From: CAZOHG01 sp964579725
Lineage (GTDB): Bacteria; Zhuqueibacterota; JdFR-76; BMS3Abin05
Length of the DNA: 22,828 bases
Reading direction: 5' to 3'
NCBI GenBank assembly: GCA_964579725.1
Contig: CAZOHG010000054.1
Location: forward strand, 1 to 22,828
Shown here: piece after piece, positions 1 through 8,110 of the stretch
Layout: each line of letters starts with the position of its first letter
Numbering within the stretch: the first letter of the stretch is position 1
Position numbers and translations under genes: made by a program
The notes under the pieces: model-generated
Seen by the model: only the letters and a program-made list of their open reading frames with translations
The model's database searches: none
What the model was told of the DNA's origin: nothing

Positions 1-43
1 GGTCTCCGGAAACTCGTGTCCCGCAGAGACAACCTGAGAGCGA

Positions 44-66
44 ACCCACCCATTTATGAGTGGGTG
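44..66. repeat. short inverted repeat near the left edge
   Basis: CACCCA at 47-52 and TGGGTG at 61-66 are exact reverse complements around an 8-nt loop. An alternative register pairs ACCCAC (44-49) with GTGGGT (60-65). It is not followed directly by a T-run, so it is a poor intrinsic terminator. It could be a 3' hairpin of a gene cut off by the window edge, or an operator-like site upstream of the gene at 174. The first 40 bases show no recognisable gene. Confidence 0.3.
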
Positions 67-173
67 CAAATTAAGTTTAAAAATCATATTTTTGCACATT
101 ATTTAAAGAGAAATACAAAGTCAGTAGGTATTCATTTCAATTTGGTTGGGAAAATAATAAAAGGGGTCTAACA

Positions 174-806
174 ATGCCAGCCCAAATAGCAATAGACTTA
201 ATAGTGAAAAAAATATTGCAAGGCATAATTCAGGCACAAAAAGATTATTCCGAGTGGACAGATGGAGACTGGCTTTGGACAGCGCCAGAATATTTACTTA
301 CCACCTGCATTGCTCAGAAAATTATGAAATTGGACGGATCAAAATATCTGACCCTTGAGAATAATGCAAAATCGGCCATTGAAGAAGCCGGTGCGAAAGG
401 TAAGGGAAAACTGAATGCGAGAATTCGATCGAATGGGCGTTTCGATATTCTTTTGTGGTGGGGAAGTTATAATCCGAGGGCTGTGATTGAGGTAAAAAAT
501 CAAATAACAAGTTCCATTGCTTTAAAAAACGATCTTTTAAGAATTCGAGAGGTATTGAGAAGAAAACAAAACGTTTCAACTTTTCAATTTGGGGCGATGG
601 CCTATTACACTTCTACTTTTGACAGCAAAAGATTTTCCGCTAAAGAACGAATTTTAAAACGTACCCATCGTATTTTGAGAGATGCTCAGGGGATTGTAGG
701 GGAGAACTTACAAGTTGTTGAATATAGATCGAGAATTCGAGTGGAAGATGATAGCGCATGGGTTGCCGTTGTACTGTTGATTAAAAAATCTGGTCTCCAA
801 AAATAA
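174..806 (+). CDS. hypothetical protein with PD-(D/E)XK nuclease-like core
   Basis: A 210-residue soluble protein with no signal peptide. I do not recognise a named family. The centre has the layout of a PD-(D/E)XK (restriction-endonuclease-like) core: F90-D91 closing a beta strand, then the strand VIEVK with E106 and K108 fourteen residues after D91, then a helix rich in L and R (117-129). E39 or the E70/E71 pair could supply the acidic residue of the first helix. By family knowledge this fold usually cleaves or binds DNA; here the activity is inference. The ATG at 174 has AAGGGG at 161-166, 7 nt upstream. The gene is clearly more AT-rich than everything from 957 onward (a sampled 60-base line is about 38% GC). 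Its own promoter is followed by a separate promoter at 872, so it appears to be its own unit. No methyltransferase partner is visible, but the left side is cut off. Transfer from elsewhere is plausible. Confidence 0.75.
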   Translation: MPAQIAIDLIVKKILQGIIQAQKDYSEWTDGDWLWTAPEYLLTTCIAQKIMKLDGSKYLTLENNAKSAIEEAGAKGKGKLNARIRSNGRFDILLWWGSYNPRAVIEVKNQITSSIALKNDLLRIREVLRRKQNVSTFQFGAMAYYTSTFDSKRFSAKERILKRTHRILRDAQGIVGENLQVVEYRSRIRVEDDSAWVAVVLLIKKSGLQK

Positions 807-871
807 ATCCCTTCCTTTCTTCGCTGCAAAGTCTCTTGTTGGATTCAATCTCTTTCAAACAAATTCTTTCC

Positions 872-900
872 TTGAAAATGACCTGCCCTGTGAATATATT
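872..900 (+). promoter_or_regulatory. sigma70-type promoter for the YprB/S4/M61 run
   Basis: TTGAAA (872-877) and TATATT (895-900) are separated by exactly 17 nt, a near-consensus sigma70 arrangement. The predicted start of transcription is near 907, about 50 nt upstream of the TTG start at 957. The same -10 hexamer and spacer length occur at 20681-20709, which supports both calls. Confidence 0.65.
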
Positions 901-956
901 ATTAAAACCGTGAATCTCCAAGTTTTGAGGGAGCAAACCATTCCGACGAGGCATTT

Positions 957-2189
957 TTGAATCTCAAAGAAAAACTGGCGCAACTGGAACGCCAAACGCG
1001 CCGTCCGCCGTTGCACCGCAAAAGTAAAGAACCACCGGCCCTTCGAAACCTGCCCGAAGGCGAAGAATTGGTTTTGTCGGAAGGACGTTTTTACCGCATG
1101 ATCCGCCGTTTTCCCCTGCAACACACCCACGGCGACGTTTTAATCGGGGGACTTCGGACGCGTTCTTTGGAGGGTGCCCGCTTTATTGTGCGTAATCCGG
1201 CGGTTCAAACCATTCACGCCGAGGAATTGCTCTTTTTGGACACGGAAACCACGGGGCTTTCGGGCGGCGTTGGAACCATGGCTTTTTTGATTGGAATCGG
1301 TTATTTCCTTGAGGATTCTTTTTGGGTGGAACAGATTTTTGCCCGTGATTTCCGCGAGGAGCGTGCAGCGCTGGCCTACCTATTGAATCGTTCTCAACCG
1401 TTTGTCGCTCTGGTTTCCTACAACGGCAAATCCTTCGACTGGCCGCTTTTGGTTAATCGGTGGATTCTCAATCGCCTGCCGCCGCCAAATCATTTGCGCC
1501 ACCACCTGGATCTTCTTTTCTTGAGTCGTCGTCTGTGGCGACGTACAATCGGGGAGTGTACGTTGGGAAATGTGGAAAAGCAAATTCTGAATGTGCGTCG
1601 TTTCGGCGACGTACCGGGTTACCTCGTCCCGCAAATTTATTTTGATTTTTTGCGTTCCAGAGACGCTACCGAGCTCCAAAAGGTTTTTTACCACAATCAA
1701 ATGGACGTCCTGTCTTTGGCAGCCCTTCTGGATTTTCAATTGGACATTTTGGACGGACGGCTGGACGGAAAAACACTGGATCCCGTGGCGTTGGGGAAGT
1801 TGTTTGTGGAGATGAAAGAAATGGAAAAGGGGGAAGAAGTCCTTAAAAACCACGGGCAACATTCGTCTTTGGAAACTCGTTTTGCTCAAGAAGTGGCTCT
1901 ATTTTTGGCTCGATTGTACAAGCGCAGGGGCGAATGGGAGTCGGCACTTGCCTTGTGGAAGCAGGCCCTGGCGGGTGGGCGATTTTCCGTAGAACCCTAC
2001 GAAGAATTGGCTAAGTTTTACGAACACCACCAGCGCAATTACACGAAAGCGCTCGAGTACACGGATTCCGCCTTGCAAAAAATTGACATTCTGGAAAAAT
2101 TGGGACGGGGAGGGCAATGGCAGGGGGTTCGGAAAGCCCTTATCTACCGCCGAGACCGCCTACACAGAAAATTGCAGGGAAAACAGTGA
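957..2189 (+). CDS. YprB-type ribonuclease H-like (DEDD) domain protein with TPRs
   Basis: A 410-residue cytoplasmic protein. Residues about 90-260 form an RNase H-fold exonuclease-like domain with the DEDD residues in order: D95-T-E97 (followed by TTGLSGG), D161 in YNGKSFD, and H246-x3-D250 in HNQMD. The last is the DEDDh-type third motif. The C-terminal part (about 310-400) is helical and TPR-like, with an LARLYKRRGEWESALALW segment and a second NYTKALEY repeat. This matches the architecture and length of Bacillus YprB-type proteins, whose substrate is not established; 3'-5' nuclease action is inferred from the conserved acids. The start is TTG at 957, supported by GAGG at 948-951 with 5-nt spacing. 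No better start lies nearby. The stop overlaps the next gene's GTG by 4 nt, so the two are translationally coupled. Promoter at 872-900. Confidence 0.85.
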   Translation: MNLKEKLAQLERQTRRPPLHRKSKEPPALRNLPEGEELVLSEGRFYRMIRRFPLQHTHGDVLIGGLRTRSLEGARFIVRNPAVQTIHAEELLFLDTETTGLSGGVGTMAFLIGIGYFLEDSFWVEQIFARDFREERAALAYLLNRSQPFVALVSYNGKSFDWPLLVNRWILNRLPPPNHLRHHLDLLFLSRRLWRRTIGECTLGNVEKQILNVRRFGDVPGYLVPQIYFDFLRSRDATELQKVFYHNQMDVLSLAALLDFQLDILDGRLDGKTLDPVALGKLFVEMKEMEKGEEVLKNHGQHSSLETRFAQEVALFLARLYKRRGEWESALALWKQALAGGRFSVEPYEELAKFYEHHQRNYTKALEYTDSALQKIDILEKLGRGGQWQGVRKALIYRRDRLHRKLQGKQ

Positions 2190-2611
2190 AAAATCTCAAA
2201 AAGCAAGCGAACACCGAAGAAACAACCCAACCGCAAATGCGGTTGGACAAATGGCTCAAAGTGGCGCGCATTTTTAAAACACGAACCCTGGCCGCAGAGG
2301 CGTGTGAGCAAAAGCGCGTCAAAGTGAATGGGAAGGCCGTCAAGCCGTCTAAAAACATTCGCGTGGGGGACGAAGTGACCGTTCGATTTGGGAAATCCTT
2401 TCGCACCATTGAAATTCGAGCGATTACCAAACGGAGTCTCTCGGCATCCTTGGCGAAAGAATTGTACACCGAGGAAAAGCCCCAATTGTCTCAGGAAAGC
2501 CTTGAACTATTTGAATTTGTAAAAAAAATGGATCGAAAATTTCGCCCGAAAAGCAAGGGGCGTCCGACCAAAAAAGAACGTCGTCAAATTGAAAAATTGC
2601 GAGGGTATTAA
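2186..2611 (+). CDS. S4-domain RNA-binding protein (Hsp15/HslR-like)
   Basis: A 141-residue basic protein. Residues 18-66 are a typical S4 fold: MRLDKWLKVARIFKTRTLA, then a VKVNGKAVKPSKNIRVGDEV hairpin. The S4 domain binds structured RNA. Hsp15-type members recognise stalled 50S subunits carrying nascent chain, which is a plausible but unproven role here. The C-terminus is a highly charged Lys/Arg tail (about 115-139), likely also RNA-contacting. I chose the GTG at 2186 because it overlaps the preceding stop as GTGA and has AGGGA at 2176-2180, 5 nt away. An ATG at 2117 in the same frame would run 73 nt into the YprB gene and adds a low-complexity leader. The stop codon abuts the next ATG with no gap. 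Confidence 0.85.
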   Translation: MKNLKKQANTEETTQPQMRLDKWLKVARIFKTRTLAAEACEQKRVKVNGKAVKPSKNIRVGDEVTVRFGKSFRTIEIRAITKRSLSASLAKELYTEEKPQLSQESLELFEFVKKMDRKFRPKSKGRPTKKERRQIEKLRGY

Positions 2612-4402
2612 ATGAAACGTTTCATCGGATTGTTTTTCTTGCCGCTTTTGTTTTCGACAACACTGTCGGCTCAATCCATTCAATACGATGTGTTTTTGGA
2701 CGACCCCGGTTCACACTTTTTTCGGGTGAACATGACGGTGCAAAACGTCCAGAAATCGAACCGGGACACCCTTTCGGTGGCGATTCCCGCGTGGTGCTGT
2801 CTCTACCAAATTCGGGATTTTGCCCAGTACGTTCAGAACGTTCGGGCACAAACGGAAACGGGAGCACCGCTGGAAATTCGAAAAAAAGACAAACAGACCT
2901 GGCAGGTACCCATTGGAAAGACGGGCTCCGTTACAATGAGCTATCGGGTTTTTGGCAACGATCTCAGTCCCTTCGGGACGCAGCTCAATAAAAAGCACGC
3001 TTTTATTAATCCCGCTTTGATTTTATTTTATCTTCCGGAGGAAAGAAATTGGCCCGTCAGCGTTACGTTTCACGCTCCGGCCAACTGGCGGATTTTGACG
3101 GCCGCTACGCCTGTCCCCGGACAGGTCAACCAGTTTCGCGCCGCTTCCTACGACGATTTGGTGGACAACCCCGTTGAGATCGGCAGCTTTGTTAAGCGCT
3201 CGTTTACGTCCGACGGAGCCCGCTACGACGTAGGTTTTTACGATTACCAGAACTCGTTTGACTTGAACGAGTTCGTCAAAATGCTGAAACGAATCGTCCA
3301 CGAAGAAACCGTGGAAATTTTGCACGACGTGCCCTTCAAGCGGTATGTCTTTCTCTTTCAGATCGTGGACAGTTACGGGAGTGGAATGGAGCACGCCAAT
3401 TCCTGTGTGATTAGTTTCAACCGAAACCGGGCTCAGAAAAATGTCCGGGATTTGGTTAGCCTTATTGCGCACGAATTTTTCCATGTGTGGAATGTGAAGC
3501 GCATTAAACCCAAGAATTTGTTCCGATATGATTGGACCAAAGAAAATTACACGCGCGCGTTGTGGTTTGCCGAGGGAGGTACCAGCTACTACGCCGCCCT
3601 TGTGCGGGAACGCGCCGGTTTTTGGACGGAAGCCGATCTGTTGTCACATTTTGCCAAACGAATTACACAGGAAGAAAACGACCCGGGTCGGTTTGTGGAA
3701 AGTCCGGAGCAGGCCAGCTTCAATTGCTGGTTTGAAAAATACCCGTGGTACGTACGACCCGAAAACAGTATTTCGTATTACCGGTCGGGCGAAATCCTGT
3801 CCTTTTTGTTGGATTTAAAAATGCGTTTGGACACGCGCGGTCGTTTCGGGTTGGACGATGTGCTTCGCTTCATGAACGGCTGGTTTGCCAAACGACAGGT
3901 GGGGTACAACGACAGTGCTGACATTTTGGGAATCGTGAACAGTTTAACGGGGAAAAATTACGCCGATTTTTTTCGAGATTACGTTTCCGGCACAAAAAGG
4001 CCGCCCTACGAGATCCTTTTTAAGCAGGTTGGATTACGTTTTGTTTCGCAGGAAGAAAAGGTACCCGATCCGGGGTTTTCCGCAGAGCGCAATTTCGACA
4101 AACCCTTTGTGGTGACCGCCGTGGAGCCGCGGTCAGGAGCTTCCAAAGCCGGTTTGCATCTGAACGATCAGGTGCTTAAAGTGAATGGACATCCGACGGG
4201 ACTGTACATTGAGGATTCCTTCCGCCATTTTCCGGAAGGCAAATGGGTCGATTTACTTGTCCGAAGGGGAAGTAAAACATTGCACCTCAAGTACCGATTG
4301 ACATTTAAAACGGTGAAAAAATACCGCTTGGAACGAGCAGCCGCCCCTACCAATCTGCAAAAAAGAATTTTGAACGATTGGTTGGCTGGTTTGCCAAAAT
4401 AA
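2612..4402 (+). CDS. secreted M61-family metallopeptidase with C-terminal PDZ domain (paralog 1)
   Basis: A 596-residue protein with a clear signal peptide (positive MKR, hydrophobic stretch, cleavage likely near SAQS at about 20-22), hence periplasmic or surface located. The catalytic domain carries H287-E-F-F-H291 in the M61 hallmark HEFFHVWNVKRI, with E321 (WFAEGG) as third zinc ligand. GMEH with E260 corresponds to the family's GGLEH substrate-terminus motif. A PDZ domain follows at about 490-575 (SGASKAGLHLNDQVLKVNG). M61 enzymes are aminopeptidases preferring N-terminal Gly/Ala. Odd feature: the N-terminal family motif WTPGxY reads W61-C-C-L-Y here and is one residue shorter, unlike the neighbouring paralog. 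The ATG immediately follows the S4 gene stop, with GAGGG at 2601-2605 as ribosome site. It is in one operon with the genes on both sides. Activity retained is likely but not certain. Confidence 0.9.
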   Translation: MKRFIGLFFLPLLFSTTLSAQSIQYDVFLDDPGSHFFRVNMTVQNVQKSNRDTLSVAIPAWCCLYQIRDFAQYVQNVRAQTETGAPLEIRKKDKQTWQVPIGKTGSVTMSYRVFGNDLSPFGTQLNKKHAFINPALILFYLPEERNWPVSVTFHAPANWRILTAATPVPGQVNQFRAASYDDLVDNPVEIGSFVKRSFTSDGARYDVGFYDYQNSFDLNEFVKMLKRIVHEETVEILHDVPFKRYVFLFQIVDSYGSGMEHANSCVISFNRNRAQKNVRDLVSLIAHEFFHVWNVKRIKPKNLFRYDWTKENYTRALWFAEGGTSYYAALVRERAGFWTEADLLSHFAKRITQEENDPGRFVESPEQASFNCWFEKYPWYVRPENSISYYRSGEILSFLLDLKMRLDTRGRFGLDDVLRFMNGWFAKRQVGYNDSADILGIVNSLTGKNYADFFRDYVSGTKRPPYEILFKQVGLRFVSQEEKVPDPGFSAERNFDKPFVVTAVEPRSGASKAGLHLNDQVLKVNGHPTGLYIEDSFRHFPEGKWVDLLVRRGSKTLHLKYRLTFKTVKKYRLERAAAPTNLQKRILNDWLAGLPK

Positions 4403-4415
4403 TTTGGAGGAAAAT

Positions 4416-6230
4416 ATGAAAAAGAAACGCAATCCGTTGCTCGGGAAAATTGGGGGGAGCATTTTGATTTGGCTGGTGCTGTTTGGTGCAGCACAGGCTG
4501 TCCAGCATTTTGAGTACAACGGCTTGAAACCGCTGTACATATTGGAAGTGCGTCCTGGAGACCAGCAGTTTTTTTACGTCACCCTTCAGTTGAGAAATAA
4601 TGACGAGAGTCGGTTGGTTTTTTCAATGCCCGCCTGGACGCCCGGCGGCTACATGTTGGGCAATTTTGCGCGTCGGGTGGTGGATTTTCAGGCTCAAGAC
4701 GACAGAGGACAAGCGCTGCCGGTTTTGAAAATCGATCCGAACTCATGGGAAGTGCAGACGAATAACAGCTCCAGTCTTTCCGTTGCGTACAAGGTGGACG
4801 TTGCCCACGGAGCGTTCATGGGAAGGGCCATCGGAAAGAATTTTGCCCTCGTGAACGGCCCTTCCACTTTTATGTACATTCGGGGGAAAAAGAACGTCCC
4901 GGTAACGGCCGTTTTCAAAAAACCGGACGCTTGGAAGATTGCAACGGGCTTAAATCAAACGGCTCAAGAAAATGTGTTCACGGCTCCTGATTACGACGCC
5001 TTTATTGACTGCCCGGTTCTTTTGGGTACCTTTCGGCAATTTAAATTTAGCGTTCAGGGAGTACCTCATTTTTTGGCGGTTAACGGAGCGGTCAATTTTG
5101 ACACCACGGCTTTCGTGCAAATGGTTAAAAAGATTGTCAGTTACGAAACCGGCGGGATTTACCAGGATATTCCGTACAAAAAATATGTATTTATTTTTAC
5201 GATTTACCCCGGCATGCGCGGCGGCGGGGGGCTGGAACATCGAAATTCAACCACAATCGGACTTTCGGGCGGTCTTTTAAAGCGGGACGTGACCTCGGGG
5301 GCCGATGTCATTGCCCACGAATTTTTCCACGTGTGGAATGTGAAGCGTATTCACCCTCTGGTTTTGGGTCCCTTCGACTACACCAAAGATGTCCGCACCA
5401 AATCGCTTTGGGTTTGCGAAGGCCTAACCAGCTACTACGCCGATTTAACCCTGGCTCGAACCGGAATTTGGAGTGAGAAAAAATTCCTGAAAAATCAAGC
5501 TAAAATGATTTCTGAACTCCAATCGAATCCCGACCGTTTGAAAACCAGTGTGGAAATGGCCAGCTGGAAGATTTGGGAAGAAGGCTACGGCGGCTCTGGC
5601 ATTTCATTTTACACGAAAGGGCAAATTCTTGGCATGTTGCTGGATTTGAAAATCCGAAAACTGACAAACAACCGGCGATCGCTGGACGACGTCATGCGGT
5701 TTCTCAACCAGTGGTTTGCCAAATGGGGGAAGGGCTACCGGGATTCGGACATTTTGCGTGCGGTCAATGCGGTCACAAATCACGATTTTAGACCCTTTTT
5801 TGAACGCTACGTCAGCGGAACCGTGGAGTTACCCTACACGAAAATTTTGGCGTACGCCGGTCTGAAGCCGATTTTCGTGAAAAAGAAAGTCCCGACAATT
5901 GGGAAAGCGAATTTCTACGGACCCGACAATCGGGTTTTTTCCGTGGACAAAAACAGCCCCGTTGGGCGAGCCGGGCTCATGAAAGAGGATCACATCCTCA
6001 AGGTGGACGGGAAGAAAATCAAGAGTCGGCGGGATTTGGCCAAGATTGTGTCTCAAAAAAAGCCGGGGCAAATGGTGAAAATGGAAATTGTGCGCGGCAG
6101 TCAAAAAATGACGCTGCGGGTTCCGGTTGTCGCCCGAGAAGAGGTGACGTGTAAAATTGAACCGATTCAAAACAGCACGCCCGAACAACTCATGTTGCGC
6201 AAGGCCTGGATTCACGGAGCTACGGATTAG
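4416..6230 (+). CDS. secreted M61-family metallopeptidase with C-terminal PDZ domain (paralog 2)
   Basis: A 604-residue paralog of the preceding gene. The start is ATG 4416 with an ideal GGAGG at 4406-4410 (5-nt spacing). A TTG twelve bases earlier lies within the ribosome site and is unlikely. The N-terminus is a signal peptide or uncleaved anchor (MKKKRN, then a hydrophobic run to about residue 28). The canonical M61 motif WTPGGY is at 74-79. GGLEHRNS precedes H301-E-F-F-H305 VWNVKRI, and E335 (WVCEGL) is the third zinc ligand. A C-terminal PDZ domain spans about 505-590 (SPVGRAGLMKEDHILKVDGKKI). All expected catalytic residues are present, so this copy should be an active periplasmic aminopeptidase, with PDZ controlling substrate or partner binding (family knowledge). 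The shared domain order and strings such as HEFFHVWNVKRI indicate tandem duplication followed by strong divergence. The 13-nt gap to the upstream gene implies co-transcription. Confidence 0.9.
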   Translation: MKKKRNPLLGKIGGSILIWLVLFGAAQAVQHFEYNGLKPLYILEVRPGDQQFFYVTLQLRNNDESRLVFSMPAWTPGGYMLGNFARRVVDFQAQDDRGQALPVLKIDPNSWEVQTNNSSSLSVAYKVDVAHGAFMGRAIGKNFALVNGPSTFMYIRGKKNVPVTAVFKKPDAWKIATGLNQTAQENVFTAPDYDAFIDCPVLLGTFRQFKFSVQGVPHFLAVNGAVNFDTTAFVQMVKKIVSYETGGIYQDIPYKKYVFIFTIYPGMRGGGGLEHRNSTTIGLSGGLLKRDVTSGADVIAHEFFHVWNVKRIHPLVLGPFDYTKDVRTKSLWVCEGLTSYYADLTLARTGIWSEKKFLKNQAKMISELQSNPDRLKTSVEMASWKIWEEGYGGSGISFYTKGQILGMLLDLKIRKLTNNRRSLDDVMRFLNQWFAKWGKGYRDSDILRAVNAVTNHDFRPFFERYVSGTVELPYTKILAYAGLKPIFVKKKVPTIGKANFYGPDNRVFSVDKNSPVGRAGLMKEDHILKVDGKKIKSRRDLAKIVSQKKPGQMVKMEIVRGSQKMTLRVPVVAREEVTCKIEPIQNSTPEQLMLRKAWIHGATD

Positions 6231-6238
6231 GGGGAAAT

Positions 6239-6263
6239 AAGAAAGCCGCCCTTTGGTTCTTTT
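6239..6263 (+). terminator. possible weak terminator after the M61 pair
   Basis: Eight bases after the stop at 6230, AAGAAAGCC (6239-6247) can pair with GGTTCTTTT (6255-6263) around a 7-nt loop, with one A-C mismatch and two G-T pairs. The T-run is inside the stem. It may be a partial attenuator between the peptidase genes and the MFS gene. The rest of the 120-nt gap to 6351 shows no clear promoter. Confidence 0.2.
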
Positions 6264-6350
6264 ACCTGAACGTGAATTGGGGATCGAAGTGAAAGAAGTT
6301 GGCGTTGGCTTCTGTGCAACGGTCGAATCGTTGAAGAGAAAGCCGTCAAT

Positions 6351-7592
6351 GTGATTCAAACGCATTCTATTTCAACACTTTTGCGGAAATACGATCGCCG
6401 AATCTGGTACCTGTTTTTGGCGCGCGTCTTCACTGCCATGGGCTTTGCCATTGTCATTCCGTTTTTGAGTATTTACCTCTATTCGGAATTGGGCGTTCCC
6501 ATGAAAGTGGTGGGGACAATTTTTCTATTGGCGGCATTAAGTCGAGCAACCATGCAACTTTTTGGCGGTGAATTGTCGGATCGTCACGGGCGGCGCGTCA
6601 TCATGCTGTGGGCAATGGGGGGCCGTTCGGTCACCTTTTTGCTGTTGGCTGTAGTCATTTTGTTGGAACAGCGTCTTGTGTTTATTGTACTGGCGGTCAT
6701 GCTTTCGTACGGATTTGGGGCCATGTTCATGCCGGCTGCCGACGCCATGATTGCCGATCTGGTTCCCAACAAGGATCGAATCGAGGCCTACGGCATTCAA
6801 CGAATCGGCCTCAACGCCGGCTGGGCCATTGGCCCCGCCATTGGGGGATTTCTGGCGACCCTCTCTTATTTTTGGTTGTTTTTTATGACCGCGTTGTTAT
6901 TTCTGGTAGGGTACGGCATTACGTATTTTTTTATTCGGGAGTCCCACAACGTCCGCGCACAAGTGACCCATCGCCAAGGAATAGGGCAACGCTTTGCAGT
7001 TGTGAAAAATCGGGATTTTTTGCTTTTTTGTTTCTACGCTCTACTGGTTTTTTCAATCATGACGCAAATCGTGTCCACTCTTTCTGTGTACGTGGTTAGT
7101 GTCATTGGGCTCAATAAGATTCATCTCGGATTTTTGTACACAATTAACGGCGTGACGATTATTTTGCTCCAATTCCCCGGGATTGCTCTCATTCGCCGAA
7201 TGCGGTTGACGAGCGCGCTCGCGTTGGGAGCGTTGGCGGTTTCGTTTGGGTATAGTATTATTTTGGGTGCTGATTCGTTTGGACTTTTGGCCGTCGCCAT
7301 TTTTGTTCTGACCATTGGGGAAATTTTCATTACACCCGCAGGGAGCACCCTGACGTCCAATTGGGCACCTGTGGACGAAAAAGGGCGCTACATGGGCGTG
7401 TACGGGCTGTTCCAATCTTTTGGGCGTTCTTTCGGGCCCTTTTACGGCGGTTTTTTGTTGGATGCCTTTCTGCACAAGCCCGTCATTTTGTGGGGAACCA
7501 TTGCGGCTGTGGGGTTGGTGAGTGCTCTGGGTTTCTACTCACTCCGGTGGCACGTGGCGCCCGAAACAAATCTTTCGCCGGTTGAGGCCTAA
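6351..7592 (+). CDS. major facilitator superfamily transporter, DHA1-like exporter
   Basis: A 413-residue integral membrane protein with about 12 hydrophobic helices. The loop 2-3 signature (motif A) is intact: GGELSDRHGRR at 72-82. The fifth helix contains GLNAGWAIGPAIGG, which fits the motif C of drug:proton antiporters. These place it with the DHA1-type efflux group, including tetracycline and multidrug exporters; the substrate cannot be told. The start is GTG at 6351, because the reading frame closes at a TGA about 80 nt upstream and the next in-frame Met (residue 30) lies inside helix 1. The ribosome site (GAAGAGAAAG) is weak. The stop and the next ATG overlap as TAATG, so rlmH is translated in coupling with it. 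Nothing local suggests a specific drug or regulator. Confidence 0.88.
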   Translation: MIQTHSISTLLRKYDRRIWYLFLARVFTAMGFAIVIPFLSIYLYSELGVPMKVVGTIFLLAALSRATMQLFGGELSDRHGRRVIMLWAMGGRSVTFLLLAVVILLEQRLVFIVLAVMLSYGFGAMFMPAADAMIADLVPNKDRIEAYGIQRIGLNAGWAIGPAIGGFLATLSYFWLFFMTALLFLVGYGITYFFIRESHNVRAQVTHRQGIGQRFAVVKNRDFLLFCFYALLVFSIMTQIVSTLSVYVVSVIGLNKIHLGFLYTINGVTIILLQFPGIALIRRMRLTSALALGALAVSFGYSIILGADSFGLLAVAIFVLTIGEIFITPAGSTLTSNWAPVDEKGRYMGVYGLFQSFGRSFGPFYGGFLLDAFLHKPVILWGTIAAVGLVSALGFYSLRWHVAPETNLSPVEA

Positions 7593-8065
7593 TGGCAGTC
7601 CGAATTCGCATTCTTTCGCCGGGAAAACCGAAGCTCGATTTTGTAGAGAAGGGAATCGAAGAGTACGCAACGCGCCTTTCACACTACGTTCGAGTTGACC
7701 TAAAATGGCTGTCTGTCCGAATTCAGACGAAAAAGACGGTTCCGGCCCGAGTGATTGAGCAGGAAGCGGCGGCGATTCAGCGCGCCTTGGACCCCAGCGC
7801 CCTGCTTGTTGTCCTCGATTTGAAGGGGAAGTTGCTTTCGTCGGAGGAGTTGGCCGCTTTTTTTCAGCGTCAGATGCTGACCCATTCCGCCTTTGATTTT
7901 GTCATTGGGGGTGAATGGGGAATTGCCCCGACACTCAAAAAGCAAGCGGATAGCGTTCTGTCCCTTTCCCGTCTGACGTTGACGCACGATTTAACCCGCT
8001 TGATTTTACTGGAACAAATTTACCGGGCGTTTACCATTTTAAGGGGTGAAAAATACCACAAATAA
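7592..8065 (+). CDS. rlmH: 23S rRNA (pseudouridine1915-N3)-methyltransferase RlmH
   Basis: A 157-residue protein, the standard family length. RlmH is a SPOUT methyltransferase that uses S-adenosylmethionine to methylate pseudouridine 1915 in helix 69 of 23S rRNA. Visible landmarks are the strand LLVVLDLKGK at 71-80, the SAM-binding glycine motif IGGEWG at 105-110, and the conserved LSLSRLTLTHDL...LLEQIYRAF...GEKYHK C-terminus (about 123-157) that forms the trefoil knot. The motif usually reads GG[PA][YF]G; here it is GGEWG, a mild variant. The ATG overlaps the MFS stop by one base. This is a housekeeping gene and the identification is firm. Confidence 0.95.
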   Translation: MAVRIRILSPGKPKLDFVEKGIEEYATRLSHYVRVDLKWLSVRIQTKKTVPARVIEQEAAAIQRALDPSALLVVLDLKGKLLSSEELAAFFQRQMLTHSAFDFVIGGEWGIAPTLKKQADSVLSLSRLTLTHDLTRLILLEQIYRAFTILRGEKYHK

Positions 8066-8110
8066 GTGGCGGAGGCGATGCCTGAAAACAAAAAGCAAAG
8101 GAAAATTAAA

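Noticed and set aside
92..119. TTGCAC and TACAAA at 16-nt spacing upstream of the gene at 174 as a promoter.
   Set aside because: The -10 element is poor, and in AT-rich sequence such matches are expected by chance.
1..798. GGTCTCC occurs at 1-7 and again at 792-798, bracketing the AT-rich gene like a target-site duplication.
   Set aside because: Only seven bases match and the flanks differ; a mobile-element boundary cannot be claimed from this.
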